This document shows, in pieces, positions 17,103-32,591 of a DNA stretch of 64,000 bases (position 1 is the stretch's first letter; each line of letters begins with the position of its first letter). This stretch comes from Thalassobaculum_A sp040219215 (GTDB lineage: Bacteria; Pseudomonadota; Alphaproteobacteria; Thalassobaculales; Thalassobaculaceae), in the NCBI RefSeq assembly GCF_040219215.1, contig NZ_JAVJSX010000011.1, forward strand, positions 1 to 64,000. Direction: 5' to 3'. Below the pieces are notes generated by a model. The model did not search any database. It was given only the letters and a program-made list of their open reading frames with translations, and was not told the DNA's origin. The translations under genes were made by a program, and so were the position numbers.

Positions 17103-19844
17103 TTACTCTGCGGGAGCCGGGGCGGCGGGCGTCGAAGTGCCGCCGCGCTCGATGTCGTGGAGCAGCCCCCCGGGCCGCGTGTAGACGAACCAAGTCAGCG
17201 CCGCGCAGGTGACGTAGAACACCAGGAAGCCCCAGAGTGCTGCTTGCGGCGCACCGGTCAGCGTGATCGAGGTGCCGTAGGCCTTCGGGATGAAGAAGGC
17301 GCCATAAGCCGCGATAGCCGAGGTGAAACCGATGATCGCCGCTGCTTCCTTGTCGGCGTGCCGGTGACGCTCGGCCGGCGGGACGCCCGGCATCAGCCGG
17401 CCGAGTTCGCTGCGCATGATGATCGGGATCATCTGGAAGGTGGAGGCGTTGCCGATCCCCGTCGCGAAGAACAGCACCATGAACATCGCGAAGAAGCCCC
17501 AGAACGCTCCCGGCTGGTCCTTGATGCCAAGGAAGTAGAGCACTCCGCCGACCGCCGCGATCATCAGAAGGAAGGTCCAGAAGGTGACCCGTCCACCGCC
17601 GAACCTGTCGGAGATCCAGCCCGTGGCGGCCCGGCTCAAGGCACCGATCAGCGGCCCGAGGAAGACGTACTGCAGCGAGTCGATTGCCGGGAACTGGGTT
17701 TTCGCCAGCAGCGGGAACCCCGCCGAATAGCCGATGAAGGATCCGAAGGTGCCGGTGTACAGCCAGCACATGATCCAGTTGTGGCGGCGCTGGAAGATCA
17801 CCGCCTGCTCGCGGAACGACGCCTTGGCCGAGGCCAGGTCGTTCATGCCGATCCAAGCCAGCACCGTTGCCGCAATCAGAAACGGCACCCAGATGAAGCC
17901 GGCGTTCTGCATCCAGAACCGGGTCCCGGCCGAGGCGACCTGCGGCTCTCCGCCGATCGCCCCGAACACGCCGGCGGTGATCACCAGCGGGACCGCGAAC
18001 TGCATGACGCTGACCCCGGCGTTGCCGAGCCCGGCGTTCAGCGCCAGCGCGTTGCCCTTCTGCGCCTTCGGAAAGAAGAAGCTGATGTTGGCCATCGAAG
18101 AGGCGAAGTTGCCGCCGCCGAGGCCGCACAGCAGGGCCAGCACGAGGAAGATCAGATACGGCGTGTTCGGATCCTGGACCGCGTAACCGATCCCGAACGC
18201 CGGCACCAGCAGCGACGCCGTCGACAGCGTCGTCCACAGCCGTCCGCCGAGGATGGGAACCATGAAGGAATAGAAAATGCGCAGGGTGGCACCGGACAGA
18301 CCCGGCAGTGCCGCCAGCCAGAACAGTTCGTTGGTGGTGAACGTGAAGCCGATGGCAGGCAGCTTGGCGACCACCACACTCCACACCATCCAGACCGAGA
18401 AGGCCAGCAGCAGGCACGGTATCGAGATCCACAGATTGCGCTGCGCAATGCGCCGCCCGGTAGAGTCCCAAAACGCCGGATCCTCGGGCCGCCAGTCGGT
18501 GACCAGTGCGCTGCTGCCCCGACCGTGCTTCGCGCTGTCATGCACCCCCTCCAGTTCCGGGAAAGCAGGGAGCGTGTCGAGAATATCGCCCGCAGCGGTG
18601 CGTTCCATCTGACGGATCGAGAAATGCATCCAGGCCAGCGCCACCGCGACGATGGCGAACAGCAGCATGAAGCAGCTGGTCCACACCCCGACGAGATCGT
18701 TCATGACCCCGAAGGCGATCGGCAGGACGAAACCGCCGAGCCCACCGATCATCCCGACCAGACCGCCGACCGAACCAACGTGATCCGGGTAATAGACCGG
18801 GATGTGCTTGTAGACGGCCGCCTTGCCCAGCGACATGAAAAACCCAAGCACGAAGATCACGACCACGAACGGCACCAGCCCCATCCGTGTCGAGAAGCTG
18901 ATCGGGCCTTCGATGCCGTGGATCACATAGTCGGTGTTCGGGTAGGACAGCATGAACAGCGCGACCAGTGAGACGCCAAGCGTCCAGTACATGACGGTGC
19001 GCGCGCCATAGCGGTCCGAGAGGTGCCCGCCGTAGGCACGGAACAGGCTCGCCGGAATCGAGTAGGCTGCGGCCAGCATGCCGGCAGTCTTCAGATCCAG
19101 GCCATAGACACCAATCAGATAGCGCGGCAGCCACAGCGCCAGCGCAACGAAGGCGCCAAACACGAAGAAGTAATAGAGGGCGAACCGCCAGACCTGCTGA
19201 TTGCGCAGCGGTTCCAGTTGCAGCAACGACCCGGGCGCCTTTTCGCCACGCTCACGCCGGCGGCGCAGCGCTGGGTCATCCTCGGTCGCGAGCCAGAAGA
19301 TCACGGCGATCACGATCAATGCGGCGGCCCAGACTTGCGCGACCATCGGCCAGCCGAACGCCACCAGAACGAACGGCGCCACGAACTTCGTGACCGCAGC
19401 ACCGACATTCCCGGCACCAAAGATGCCGAGGGCCGTGCCCTGCCTGTCCTTGGGATACCACTTCGAGACGTACGCAACGCCGACCGCGAACGAACCACCG
19501 GAGAGCCCGACGCCGAGCGCGGCGACGAGCATCATTTCGTAGGTTTCAGCGTAGGACAGCAGGAAGGTCGCAATGGCGGCCAGAACCATCGTTGCTACGT
19601 AGACCAGACGCCCGCCGTACTGGTCTGTCCAGATCCCGAGGAAGATCCGGCTGATCGAGCCAGTCAGGATCGGCGTCCCGACGAGAAGGCCGAATGCCGT
19701 ATCCGAAAGCCCCAGGTCCTGCTTTATCCGCACTCCGATGATCGAAAAGATCGTCCAGACCGCAAAGCAAACCGTGAACGCCAGGGTACTCATCCCGAGA
19801 ATACGGTTCTGCGGATTCGGCTGGACTGCGTCGACTTCCCGCAT
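17103..19844 (-). CDS. narK: Fused NarK1-NarK2 nitrate/nitrite transporter
   Basis: A 913-residue protein made of two major-facilitator units joined in one chain. The first unit (about 15-420) has GLLVGTPILTGSISRIFLGIWTDQYGGR and GLSGGSFAVGVAYVSKWYP; the second (about 475-890) has GLSGATLRIFYSFMVPILGGRLW and LCGLGGGNFASSMANISFFFP. Each carries the paired nitrate-porter signatures, giving about 24 membrane segments. Fusions of this kind are known in denitrifiers such as Paracoccus: one half behaves as a nitrate/proton symporter, the other as a nitrate/nitrite exchanger. It is the first gene of the operon, with a possible FNR-type box upstream. Confidence 0.93.
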   Translation of the reverse strand: MREVDAVQPNPQNRILGMSTLAFTVCFAVWTIFSIIGVRIKQDLGLSDTAFGLLVGTPILTGSISRIFLGIWTDQYGGRLVYVATMVLAAIATFLLSYAETYEMMLVAALGVGLSGGSFAVGVAYVSKWYPKDRQGTALGIFGAGNVGAAVTKFVAPFVLVAFGWPMVAQVWAAALIVIAVIFWLATEDDPALRRRRERGEKAPGSLLQLEPLRNQQVWRFALYYFFVFGAFVALALWLPRYLIGVYGLDLKTAGMLAAAYSIPASLFRAYGGHLSDRYGARTVMYWTLGVSLVALFMLSYPNTDYVIHGIEGPISFSTRMGLVPFVVVIFVLGFFMSLGKAAVYKHIPVYYPDHVGSVGGLVGMIGGLGGFVLPIAFGVMNDLVGVWTSCFMLLFAIVAVALAWMHFSIRQMERTAAGDILDTLPAFPELEGVHDSAKHGRGSSALVTDWRPEDPAFWDSTGRRIAQRNLWISIPCLLLAFSVWMVWSVVVAKLPAIGFTFTTNELFWLAALPGLSGATLRIFYSFMVPILGGRLWTTLSTASLLVPAFGIGYAVQDPNTPYLIFLVLALLCGLGGGNFASSMANISFFFPKAQKGNALALNAGLGNAGVSVMQFAVPLVITAGVFGAIGGEPQVASAGTRFWMQNAGFIWVPFLIAATVLAWIGMNDLASAKASFREQAVIFQRRHNWIMCWLYTGTFGSFIGYSAGFPLLAKTQFPAIDSLQYVFLGPLIGALSRAATGWISDRFGGGRVTFWTFLLMIAAVGGVLYFLGIKDQPGAFWGFFAMFMVLFFATGIGNASTFQMIPIIMRSELGRLMPGVPPAERHRHADKEAAAIIGFTSAIAAYGAFFIPKAYGTSITLTGAPQAALWGFLVFYVTCAALTWFVYTRPGGLLHDIERGGTSTPAAPAPAE

Positions 19845-19930
19845 TGCTGTGCCCCACCTGAACTGCCGCCCCGCACAACACGGAGCGATGCCCTTGGGGA
19901 CCAGTTTCAGGAAGGCGCGTCGGACGAGGT

Positions 19931-19944
19931 ATGATCCATGTCAA
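19931..19944 (-). promoter_or_regulatory. Possible FNR/NNR-type operator upstream of narK
   Basis: On the minus strand the site reads TTGACATGGATCAT, matching TTGAY-N4-RTCAA at nine of ten positions. It sits 87 bp before the narK ATG, a plausible place for an anaerobic activator of the FNR/DNR/NNR family. The rest of 19845-20228 shows no gene. Confidence 0.5.
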
Positions 19945-20228
19945 ATCGGCTTGCTTGATCTCAAATTGCTCCGAGAGACGACGATGGCAATCATGGCGCC
20001 GATGTCCGCCTTCATCCTGGCGGCCGAGCTCCGCGAGGCTGTCTATTTGATGCCGGCCCACAGCTTGGAACGCTTGTGATCCCGGGCAAGTCGCCAAGCT
20101 GCCGGCGCAGCAGATCAAGCCGACTCAAGAACCCGGTGCCGGGGACGCAGATATGAAGTCATTCAGCAGTTGAACAGTCAGTATGCTCGTCACTTCGATG
20201 TATAATTGCTATCCTTAACAATGTTCAT

Positions 20229-21419
20229 CTACAATTCTCTGCCGGATCCTGCATAGCAGCTTTGGCAGATTTCCGGGATACGGCCTTCCAGATGCGCTCG
20301 CCGGAAGTCGGCGTAGTCCGCGCCATTCCAGTGCCGTGTGAAGGCATTCGGGTCGGCGGGATCAAGAGCGTCACCGATCTGATGTACGTCCGGATTGCCG
20401 ATTGCACAGCACGGTACGACACGAAGATCCGAGGACACGTAGGCGCGTTCAAACGGCCACGGACAGAGCGATTCCGGCGTGTCGATCGAGTATTTCTCGG
20501 TGGCGCTCCAGAACCGCACCTCGACACCATGCTGATCGCCCAGGGTGATCAGTTGGCGCAGCGCGACCGGATCCAGTTCGTCTTCAACGCTGACGGCGTC
20601 GTTTGCGGAACGCCATTCGGTGAGCCCCCAGTCCACCAACTCCAACGAGAAAGTCAGGTGCTTGAAGCCGAGATCCCCCGCCAAACGCACGAGGTCGGTT
20701 ACCTGATGAAAATTGGCACGCTGAACGACTGTCCACATCTTGGTGCGGGTAACGCCGCGATCCCGGCAATACGCATTGATCAGCCGGCAATTATCGACAA
20801 CCCGTTCAAACACCGATCCTCGTCGAATCGTTTCGAACACCGACTTGGTCGCCCCATCCACGGAAACCTGGATCTCGTTCGGATCGGCGTCGAGCAGCTT
20901 TCGGTAGTTATCCTTCAGATGCAGCAGAGAGGCGTTGGTGGTCGTCCTGACCCAGATGTGACGGGCTCGGGCATAGCGAATCATGTCGAAATACGGGTCG
21001 CGCTGCATCAGCGGTTCGCCCAGGCCCTGCAGCTTGATTTCCACCAGTCCGACCTGATCGTCGATCAGCCGTTTGAACGCCGCAAGCGGCAGGTCGCCGG
21101 CACGCCGGCCATGCTCCCATGCGCTGACGCTGCACATCGTGCAGCGGAAGTTGCACCGGCTGACGTTCTCGACATCCAGCTTGATCGGCAGGTAGTCTGG
21201 CTCGGCGTTCCTGCGTCCAGCGGCAAGGTAGCGATCATAGTTGGCTCTCTTGGCCGGAGACGCAGCCAGCGCCAACTCAAGTTCTCGGTGGTAGGCCGCC
21301 AGCCCCGCCGACGGTTCCGGTGCCGGCAACAAGCGCAATGCGCGCCGACGAGCGTTTGCTCGGGCCTGAACACTCGTGTCAGCAGCCATCGACATGGCAG
21401 TAACCTTCTGATCGGCCAT
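20229..21419 (-). CDS. Radical SAM/SPASM domain protein
   Basis: A 396-residue protein with the radical-SAM cysteine motif CNFRCTMC (about residue 90) and a C-terminal SPASM-like cysteine set (CPWPFERAYVSSDLRVVPCC ... CQSCY). The Gly-rich GLGEPLMQ and the TTNASLL block fit the SAM-binding barrel. SPASM enzymes modify peptides, proteins or small molecules; the substrate here is unknown because no peptide gene or partner is adjacent. The start has GGAG 10 bases upstream. It points in the same direction as the nar operon but is separated by 384 bp. Confidence 0.85.
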   Translation of the reverse strand: MADQKVTAMSMAADTSVQARANARRRALRLLPAPEPSAGLAAYHRELELALAASPAKRANYDRYLAAGRRNAEPDYLPIKLDVENVSRCNFRCTMCSVSAWEHGRRAGDLPLAAFKRLIDDQVGLVEIKLQGLGEPLMQRDPYFDMIRYARARHIWVRTTTNASLLHLKDNYRKLLDADPNEIQVSVDGATKSVFETIRRGSVFERVVDNCRLINAYCRDRGVTRTKMWTVVQRANFHQVTDLVRLAGDLGFKHLTFSLELVDWGLTEWRSANDAVSVEDELDPVALRQLITLGDQHGVEVRFWSATEKYSIDTPESLCPWPFERAYVSSDLRVVPCCAIGNPDVHQIGDALDPADPNAFTRHWNGADYADFRRAHLEGRIPEICQSCYAGSGREL

Positions 21420-21855
21420 GACTAGTCTCCGCGTCGCATGAGTTCGACAGCGCTCAAGTGTGTTCGATGCAGCATTCCCTACGCGTTGCGGATAAGTCTC
21501 TCTGAAGCCTTGCCAATCACGATTGACCCGAGCGCGGCCATGTCATGGACCCGTTGCATCCCGATCAGCACCACGGATTGCTGAAAACGCCCCAACCTGA
21601 GAAATTCCACACGATCACGAGTTCACCTTGTCCGGTGACAGACTTGCCGACATTGTTCACGGACTCGCCAGCACAGCTTAGGGGACAGGTAAGTGGCAGT
21701 TTGGTACGCGGTATAGCGAAACCCGAAGCCAAGCTTGGACTGCTCGCGCTTCAAGATCGCTGATCTAGATCAACCGAACTAAACTTGAAACGTTCTTAAC
21801 CGCCGACCATCCGATTTGGCCTGCTGCCGGTTCCGTGGATACGCGGTCAAGCTAA
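21420..21855. other. Intergenic region upstream of the radical SAM gene
   Basis: About 435 bp without a supported gene; a 72-codon frame at 21545-21763 has no family resemblance and no good start site. The region contains the FNR-like palindrome listed separately and should hold the promoter of the radical SAM gene. Confidence 0.4.
21770..21783 (-). promoter_or_regulatory. FNR/NNR-like palindrome
   Basis: CTGATCTAGATCAA (minus strand TTGATCTAGATCAG) matches TTGAT-N4-ATCAA at nine of ten positions. It lies about 350 bp upstream of the radical SAM start, further away than usual for a class II site, so the regulated promoter is unclear. Confidence 0.45.
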
Positions 21856-22154
21856 CATGACGCGTCTCTCGAACAGCGCGTGCTTGACGGCTTGCGCCGC
21901 AACCTGATGCAGCCCGACGCGGTCAGGGCGTTCGTCACCGAGTTCAACGCCGAGCTCAACCGGCTGTGGACCGCCAAGGGTGCCGGGCGCGCCGCACGGG
22001 AACAGGAACTAGCTCGGGTCCAGAAGGACCTCGATCGCGCGGTCGATGCGGTGCTGGCAGGCCTGCGCTCGTCGGAGATCCAGGACCACCTGACCACGCT
22101 GGAGGCCCGCAAGGCGGAGCTCAAGACTGATCTGTCCGCACCGCACACGAGCGC
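21856..22154 (+). pseudogene. Serine recombinase C-terminal remnant
   Basis: After a stop codon at 21853-21855 the frame reads ASLEQRVLDGLRRNLMQPDAVRAF and continues as a charged helical segment with LEARKAELKTDLSAP. This is the region after the zinc ribbon of large serine recombinases, homologous to but distinct from the intact gene at 6435. The catalytic N-terminus is absent, and the right side joins directly to an IS6 fragment near 22155. Confidence 0.65.
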
Positions 22155-22575
22155 GCTTCGGGTCGGCCTACGCCCGGAGGCTCCGCGCGATGCGACCACG
22201 GCCCTGCGACACCTGGCACCTGAACGAGATGTTCGTCTCGATCAGCGGCCGGACTATGTATCTCTGGCGCGCGGTCGACGCCGAGGGCGAAGGGCTGGAC
22301 ATCCTTGTGCAGCAGCGGCGCGACAAGCGGGCTGCCGCGAAGCTGATGCGCAGCTTTCTGCGGAAGCAGGGCTTCGCTCCATCGACGATCGTGACTGACA
22401 AACTCCGGTTATACGGAGCCGCGCTCCGCGAGATCGGCATAGCAGACCGACATGTGACAGGCGGTCGACTGAACAATCGCGCCGAGAATTCGCACCAGCG
22501 CACTCGCCGACGCGAACGATCGTGGATTGGCTGCGGGAGACCAGAATCCACCCAACGCTTCCTCTCTGCTCACGC
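22155..22575 (+). pseudogene. IS6-family transposase remnant (middle and C-terminal part)
   Basis: The frame beginning AYARRLRAMRPRPCDTWHLNEMFVSIS continues through MYLWRAVDAEGEGLDILVQQ, FAPSTIVTDKLRLYGAALRE and NNRAENSHQRTRRRERSW to FLSAHATL. It thus contains the three DDE positions, although the first Asp is Asn (HLNE instead of HLDE). N-terminal HTH and both ends are missing, so it is inactive. The following 22576-22956 shows no gene. Confidence 0.7.
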
Positions 22576-22739
22576 CACCTTGACCACGGAGATTCTGCAG
22601 CGTTCCGGCGGCAACACTACCGGGCGATCTACCTGAGCCAGACGACACGCGCCGGCGACGTGAGCACGGAACTGGCACTACACGCCACTGCAAGCATTGC
22701 GGGATAGCGCCTTTTCTTGGCATCCTTTGTCACAGATTT

Positions 22740-22765
22740 GGAACTTGACAGTCCCTTGGGAGGTT
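22740..22765 (+). promoter_or_regulatory. Possible general-stress (EcfG-type) promoter
   Basis: GGAAC at 22740-22744 and GGTT at 22762-22765 are separated by 17 bases, close to the alphaproteobacterial EcfG consensus GGAAC-N16/17-CGTT. It points toward the response regulator that starts at 22957 and could drive the whole signalling operon. Confidence 0.35.
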
Positions 22766-22956
22766 TCGCGTCGTGCGGATGGCCGCCCCCACCTTCAAGC
22801 ACGTGGGATACATGGTCGGCTCTATCGGTCGGCGAAGGCTGCGGGACCGTGAGGGGGATATCCATCAAAACGCGGGTCGGGCCGCGTTTCAATCGGTGCG
22901 GAGGCCGCCTTGCAACCCGAACGGGCCACCCGAGAACACTTTTTGAGGGAAGGCCC

Positions 22957-23388
22957 ATGTCCGATGCATCCTGTCCACAGTTGCAACGGAGCGATGGCCC
23001 TCTGGCCATCATCGTCGAGGATGAGAGTCTCGTCGCGCTCTATCTTGAGGACGCATTAGACACCCTCGGTTTCAGATGCTGCGGAATTGCACGTTCAGCG
23101 GATCAAGCTGTTTCGATGGTCGAAACCTATCGGCCAGCGGTAGCGCTCGTCGATATCGGGCTGGCCGGGAAACGCGACGGGGTCTCCCTGGCACGCGAGT
23201 TGACTGATCGCTTCGGCACCGCTGTGGTCTTCCTGTCCGGCTCGGATGATCAGGCCACCCGACAGCGAGCTGCCTCGGCTCGACCGCACGGATTTCTGTC
23301 AAAACCCTGCACCGAGCACGAGATCGCCAGCGCACTGGATTCTGTTCTGACCCGGTCAGCGGCGACCGAACCGTCACCGGACGGCTAA
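22957..23388 (+). CDS. Single-domain response regulator
   Basis: A 143-residue receiver-only protein. Acidic pocket residues are in AIIVEDESLV, the phospho-accepting Asp in PAVALVDIGLAGKRDG and the conserved Lys in HGFLSKPC. There is no output domain, so it would act as a phosphate shuttle or through protein contact. I chose the ATG at 22957 because GAGGGA stands 7 bases upstream and the longer frame before it is not receiver-like. It lies 89 bp upstream of the giant hybrid kinase on the same strand, suggesting a phosphorelay with it. Confidence 0.88.
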   Translation: MSDASCPQLQRSDGPLAIIVEDESLVALYLEDALDTLGFRCCGIARSADQAVSMVETYRPAVALVDIGLAGKRDGVSLARELTDRFGTAVVFLSGSDDQATRQRAASARPHGFLSKPCTEHEIASALDSVLTRSAATEPSPDG

Positions 23389-23477
23389 CGACAGGACACG
23401 ACCCTGGCGTCGAAGGGGCCAGCCGACGCACCCAACCATTCGTGAACAACCTCCGCCTACCGACCCGGAGATCCGTT

Positions 23478-29323
<5,846 letters not shown>

Positions 29324-29327
<4 letters not shown>

Positions 29328-31381
29328 GCACCGCGACAGAAGCAATAGGCCGAGGCTCCGACCGGTCAGTTCCGCCAGCAGTATTGCTGGTTGACGACGA
29401 GCCCGCGAACCTGATGGCGATCTCCGAGGTGCTGTCCGGACTTGGCGCGGAGATCGTCTTCGCGCGATCGGGAAGAGAAGCCCTGAGGCAAATCCTGCTG
29501 CTCGATTTCTGCACGATTCTCATGGACGTCCGGATGCCCGACATGGACGGGTATGAGACCGCCGCAATCATTCGGCAGCGCGAAAAATCCAGACATATCC
29601 CCCTTATTTTCCTGACCGCGTACGACAAGGACGAGGCGCAGGTGTTCCGAGGATACTCGGAGGGCGCAGTAGACTATGTGTTCAAACCGGTTGAGCCGGT
29701 GATCCTGCGCGCCAAGGTTTCGGTATTCATTGATCTCTATCGGCAAGCCGAGGAGATCAGGCGCAAGGCTGAGTTGGAAAAACGGTTGTACGAGGAGAAC
29801 CTGCGGATCCGCGGTGAACACATGGCGGCGGAGCGACGGCTGCGGGTGACCGAGAAGCGCGAAGCTATGGTCATACGCTCCCTGCCGATCGCCGTCTACG
29901 AAGCCGAGGTCGACAACGGTCAGGCGACCCGCACCTTCCTGCACGACGAAAGCACAGCGCGACTGCTGGGGTACAGCGCCCTCGACTTTGCGACCGAGCC
30001 CGCGCTTTGGTCCGAACGCGTCCACAGCGACGATTGGGCCGATGCGAGCAAGATCCTGACGGAGTTGCAAGCGGGCGACAGCTATTCAGTCGAGTATCGC
30101 TGGCGTCGGGCCGATGATGAGTATCGATACTTCCTCGATCAGGGCGTGGTGGTTTCGTCCGGCGATTCGGACAACCCGCGGGTCTTTGGTACGATGTTCG
30201 ACGTGCATGATCGACGGATGCTCGAGCAGCAGTTGATGCATTCGCAGAAGATCGAGACCATCGGTAAGCTCACCGGAGGCATCGCCCATGATTTCAACAA
30301 CATGCTCACTGTTGTCATCGGCAATCTGGATGGTATGCAGCGGACCAAGGGGTTGGATCCGAAGACGGCACGGCGAGTCGATCAGGCCCTTCAAGGCGCG
30401 CTGCATTGCCGCGATCTGACGCAGCGCCTCCTTGGTTTTGCTCGACGGGAGAGTTTCACGCCTCGGACGATCGATCTGAATGCTTTGATCGGCAGCCTCT
30501 CCGACCTGGTTGCCCGTACGCTCGGTGACCGAGTCGAAATCCGCAAAAAGCTCGCAGCCAACCTGTGGTCCGTCCACAGCGACCCCGGTCAGATTGAATC
30601 GTCGTTGCTGAACCTCCTGGTCAACTCGCGCGACGCCATGCACGACGGAGGACGTGTCACAATCCGGACCGCCAATGCACGGATCGACGAAGCCTCATCG
30701 AACAACCGGCCCGACTTGCCGAACGGTGACTATGTCATCCTCGAAGTATCGGACACCGGCAGCGGGATGACGCCCGAGGTCCTGGCGCGCGCGTGCGAGG
30801 CCTTCTACACGACCAAGGAAACCGGCCGCGGGACAGGACTTGGCCTCAGTACAATTCATGGGTTCGTCACACAGTCGGGCGGCGACCTCGCCATCGAGAG
30901 CGAACTAGGCAAAGGGACGACCGTCTGCATATATCTGCCGCGCGACCGAGGCGCCAAACTTCAACCAGCCGTTCAGCCGGCCAGTCTCGCACGAAAGGTC
31001 GAACTGCCCAGGGCACGGGACAGCGATCTCGTGCTGGTTGTCGAGGATGAGCGTTCCGTCCGGCAAAATGCCGTCGCGATGCTGCGCGAACTCGGATATC
31101 GGATCATTGAGGCGGACAGCGCCGACGCGGCTCTGGCTGCGTTGGAGCAAGAACGCGGCGTTCGGCTTTTGTTTACCGACATCGTTATGCCGGGTTCATC
31201 AAACGGATACCAGCTTGCGCGCGAGGCCAAGCAGCGCCGACCGGATCTGCGCATTCTCTTCACGTCCGGATACGACGGCGATATCGTCGAAAAAGTCAGC
31301 GACGATGTTGCTGAGCTGTTCCTTCGCAAGCCATATCGGGACTACGAACTCGCTCAGGCTGTTCACGACGCCATCGGTTGA
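29324..31381 (+). CDS. Hybrid histidine kinase, REC-PAS-HisKA-ATPase-REC
   Basis: A 685-residue soluble kinase. An N-terminal receiver (VLLVDDEPANLM, phospho-Asp in ILMDVRMPDMDG, Lys in FKPVEP) is followed by a coiled coil, a PAS domain (about 190-300), a HisKA domain with GGIAHDFNNMLTVV (His about 321), an ATPase domain (LLNLLVNSRDAM, GRGTGLGLSTIHGFV) and a C-terminal receiver (VLVVEDERSVRQ, LFTDIVMPG, LRKPY). The HDFNN form of the H-box is typical of PAS-linked HWE-unrelated HisKA kinases in alphaproteobacteria. The ATG overlaps the previous stop (ATGA), so it is co-translated with the multi-HAMP kinase. Confidence 0.92.
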
Positions 31382-31624
31382 CGTCACGGCGCGCGGTTGA
31401 ACCGGCTCATTTCAACCGGCCAGCATGGCGTAGGCAGGAAGGCATGGTGTCCTGCGACCGGTTCCGTGGACACCGAGATAGGGTGCTTCAATACGACAGC
31501 GGTGGCAGATGCAAACTCGGGATGATTCTCTCAGGATCTGGCGACCAGACCCAGGGCTACTGCGGCGGCGAACGATCAATGAGCGAAGGCGGGACGGGGT
31601 GATGCCACAGGAACTCATGGCTGA

Positions 31625-32404
31625 CGGCGATTGCGGCCAGTGACCTCGCGTCGTGAACCCCGATCTCATACGCCTGCCTGCACTATCCGCCATCGATCGC
31701 CCAGCCTGCCGTCTGGCTGTACCTGCGATTTTGCCTCAACCTGCGCGACGTTGAGGATCTCGTGGCCGAGCGGGGGGCTCGATCTGAGCTACGAAACGGT
31801 GCGGTGTTGGGTTGCCAGGTTCGCTCCGACCTACGCCTGTCGGCTCCGTAGCATGCGGCCGTGACCCCGCGATACTTGGCATCTGGACAAGGTGTTCGTC
31901 TCGATCGGCAACCGAATGATCTACCTATGGCGAGCAGTGAACGCCGAGGGCGAGGTGTTGGACGTTCTGGTTCAGCACCGGCGCGACAAGCGAGTTGCAC
32001 TGAAATTGATGCGCCGCCTCCTCCGGAAGCAGGGCTTCACACCGGCGGCGATCGTGACTGACAAACTCCGTTCGTATGGAGCCGAGCTCTGCGAGATCGG
32101 CATGACCGGTCGACACGTGGCCGGCGGCCGACTGGACAATCGCGCCGAGAACTCGCATCGACCTACACGCTGACGGGAACGATCGTGGGTTGGCTTCAAG
32201 AAACCGGGATCGATCCAGCGTTTCCTTTCTCCACACCCTGCCGTTTACAATACGTTCAACGTCCAACGCCATCTGATCTTCCGGCAAACAATTCGCACCC
32301 TCCGGGGCGAGGCATTTGCTCAATGGGCGTCCGCGGCCAAAGCGACGTGACCCCAGATCGGAACCTGAGCTTCGTGTGCCCAGCCCACGAAGATCTGACA
32401 GTGC
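31625..32404 (+). mobile_element. IS6-family element, transposase broken by frameshifts
   Basis: From about 31660 the translation in shifting frames gives the N-terminus (ISYACLHYPP..., LYLRFCLNLRDVEDL), then from 31892 FVSIGNRMIYLWRAVNAEGEVLDVLVQHR, ALKLMRRLLRKQGFTPAAIVTDKLRSYGAELCE and NRAENSHRPT, ending FAQWASAAKAT before a stop at 32350. At least two frameshifts and one in-frame stop disrupt it. The right terminal repeat (agatctgacagtgc) ends at 32404; the left one is degraded. Confidence 0.7.
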
Positions 32405-32513
32405 TTGCTGAACGATCGACGGAGGATAGTGCAATCAGGCGAATGAGATCGGTTTCATGGGTCGAGGTTATCGCCCGCAACCGGAGTCAGCCATGAGTTC
32501 GCGTGACAGCGCC
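32405..32513 (-). mobile_element. Inverted left-end fragment of an IS6-family element
   Basis: Read on the minus strand, this fragment starts with the terminal repeat GGCGCTGTCACGCGAAC and runs through a start codon into KPISFA-LHYPPSIV, the N-terminus of the same transposase family. It abuts the previous element tail to tail, and yaeQ begins 79 bp beyond it. Confidence 0.65.
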
Positions 32514-32591
32514 GTCGCGGCCCCTCTATCTGCTTTCACACGGTCGCCAGACCCTGTAAGCATCGCAATCTTCGCAGCTTTGGGACAAATC

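Noticed and set aside
17013..18971. 652-codon antisense frame over narK
   Set aside because: Arg/Gln/Glu-rich shadow of a membrane-protein gene; no ribosome-binding site or domain.
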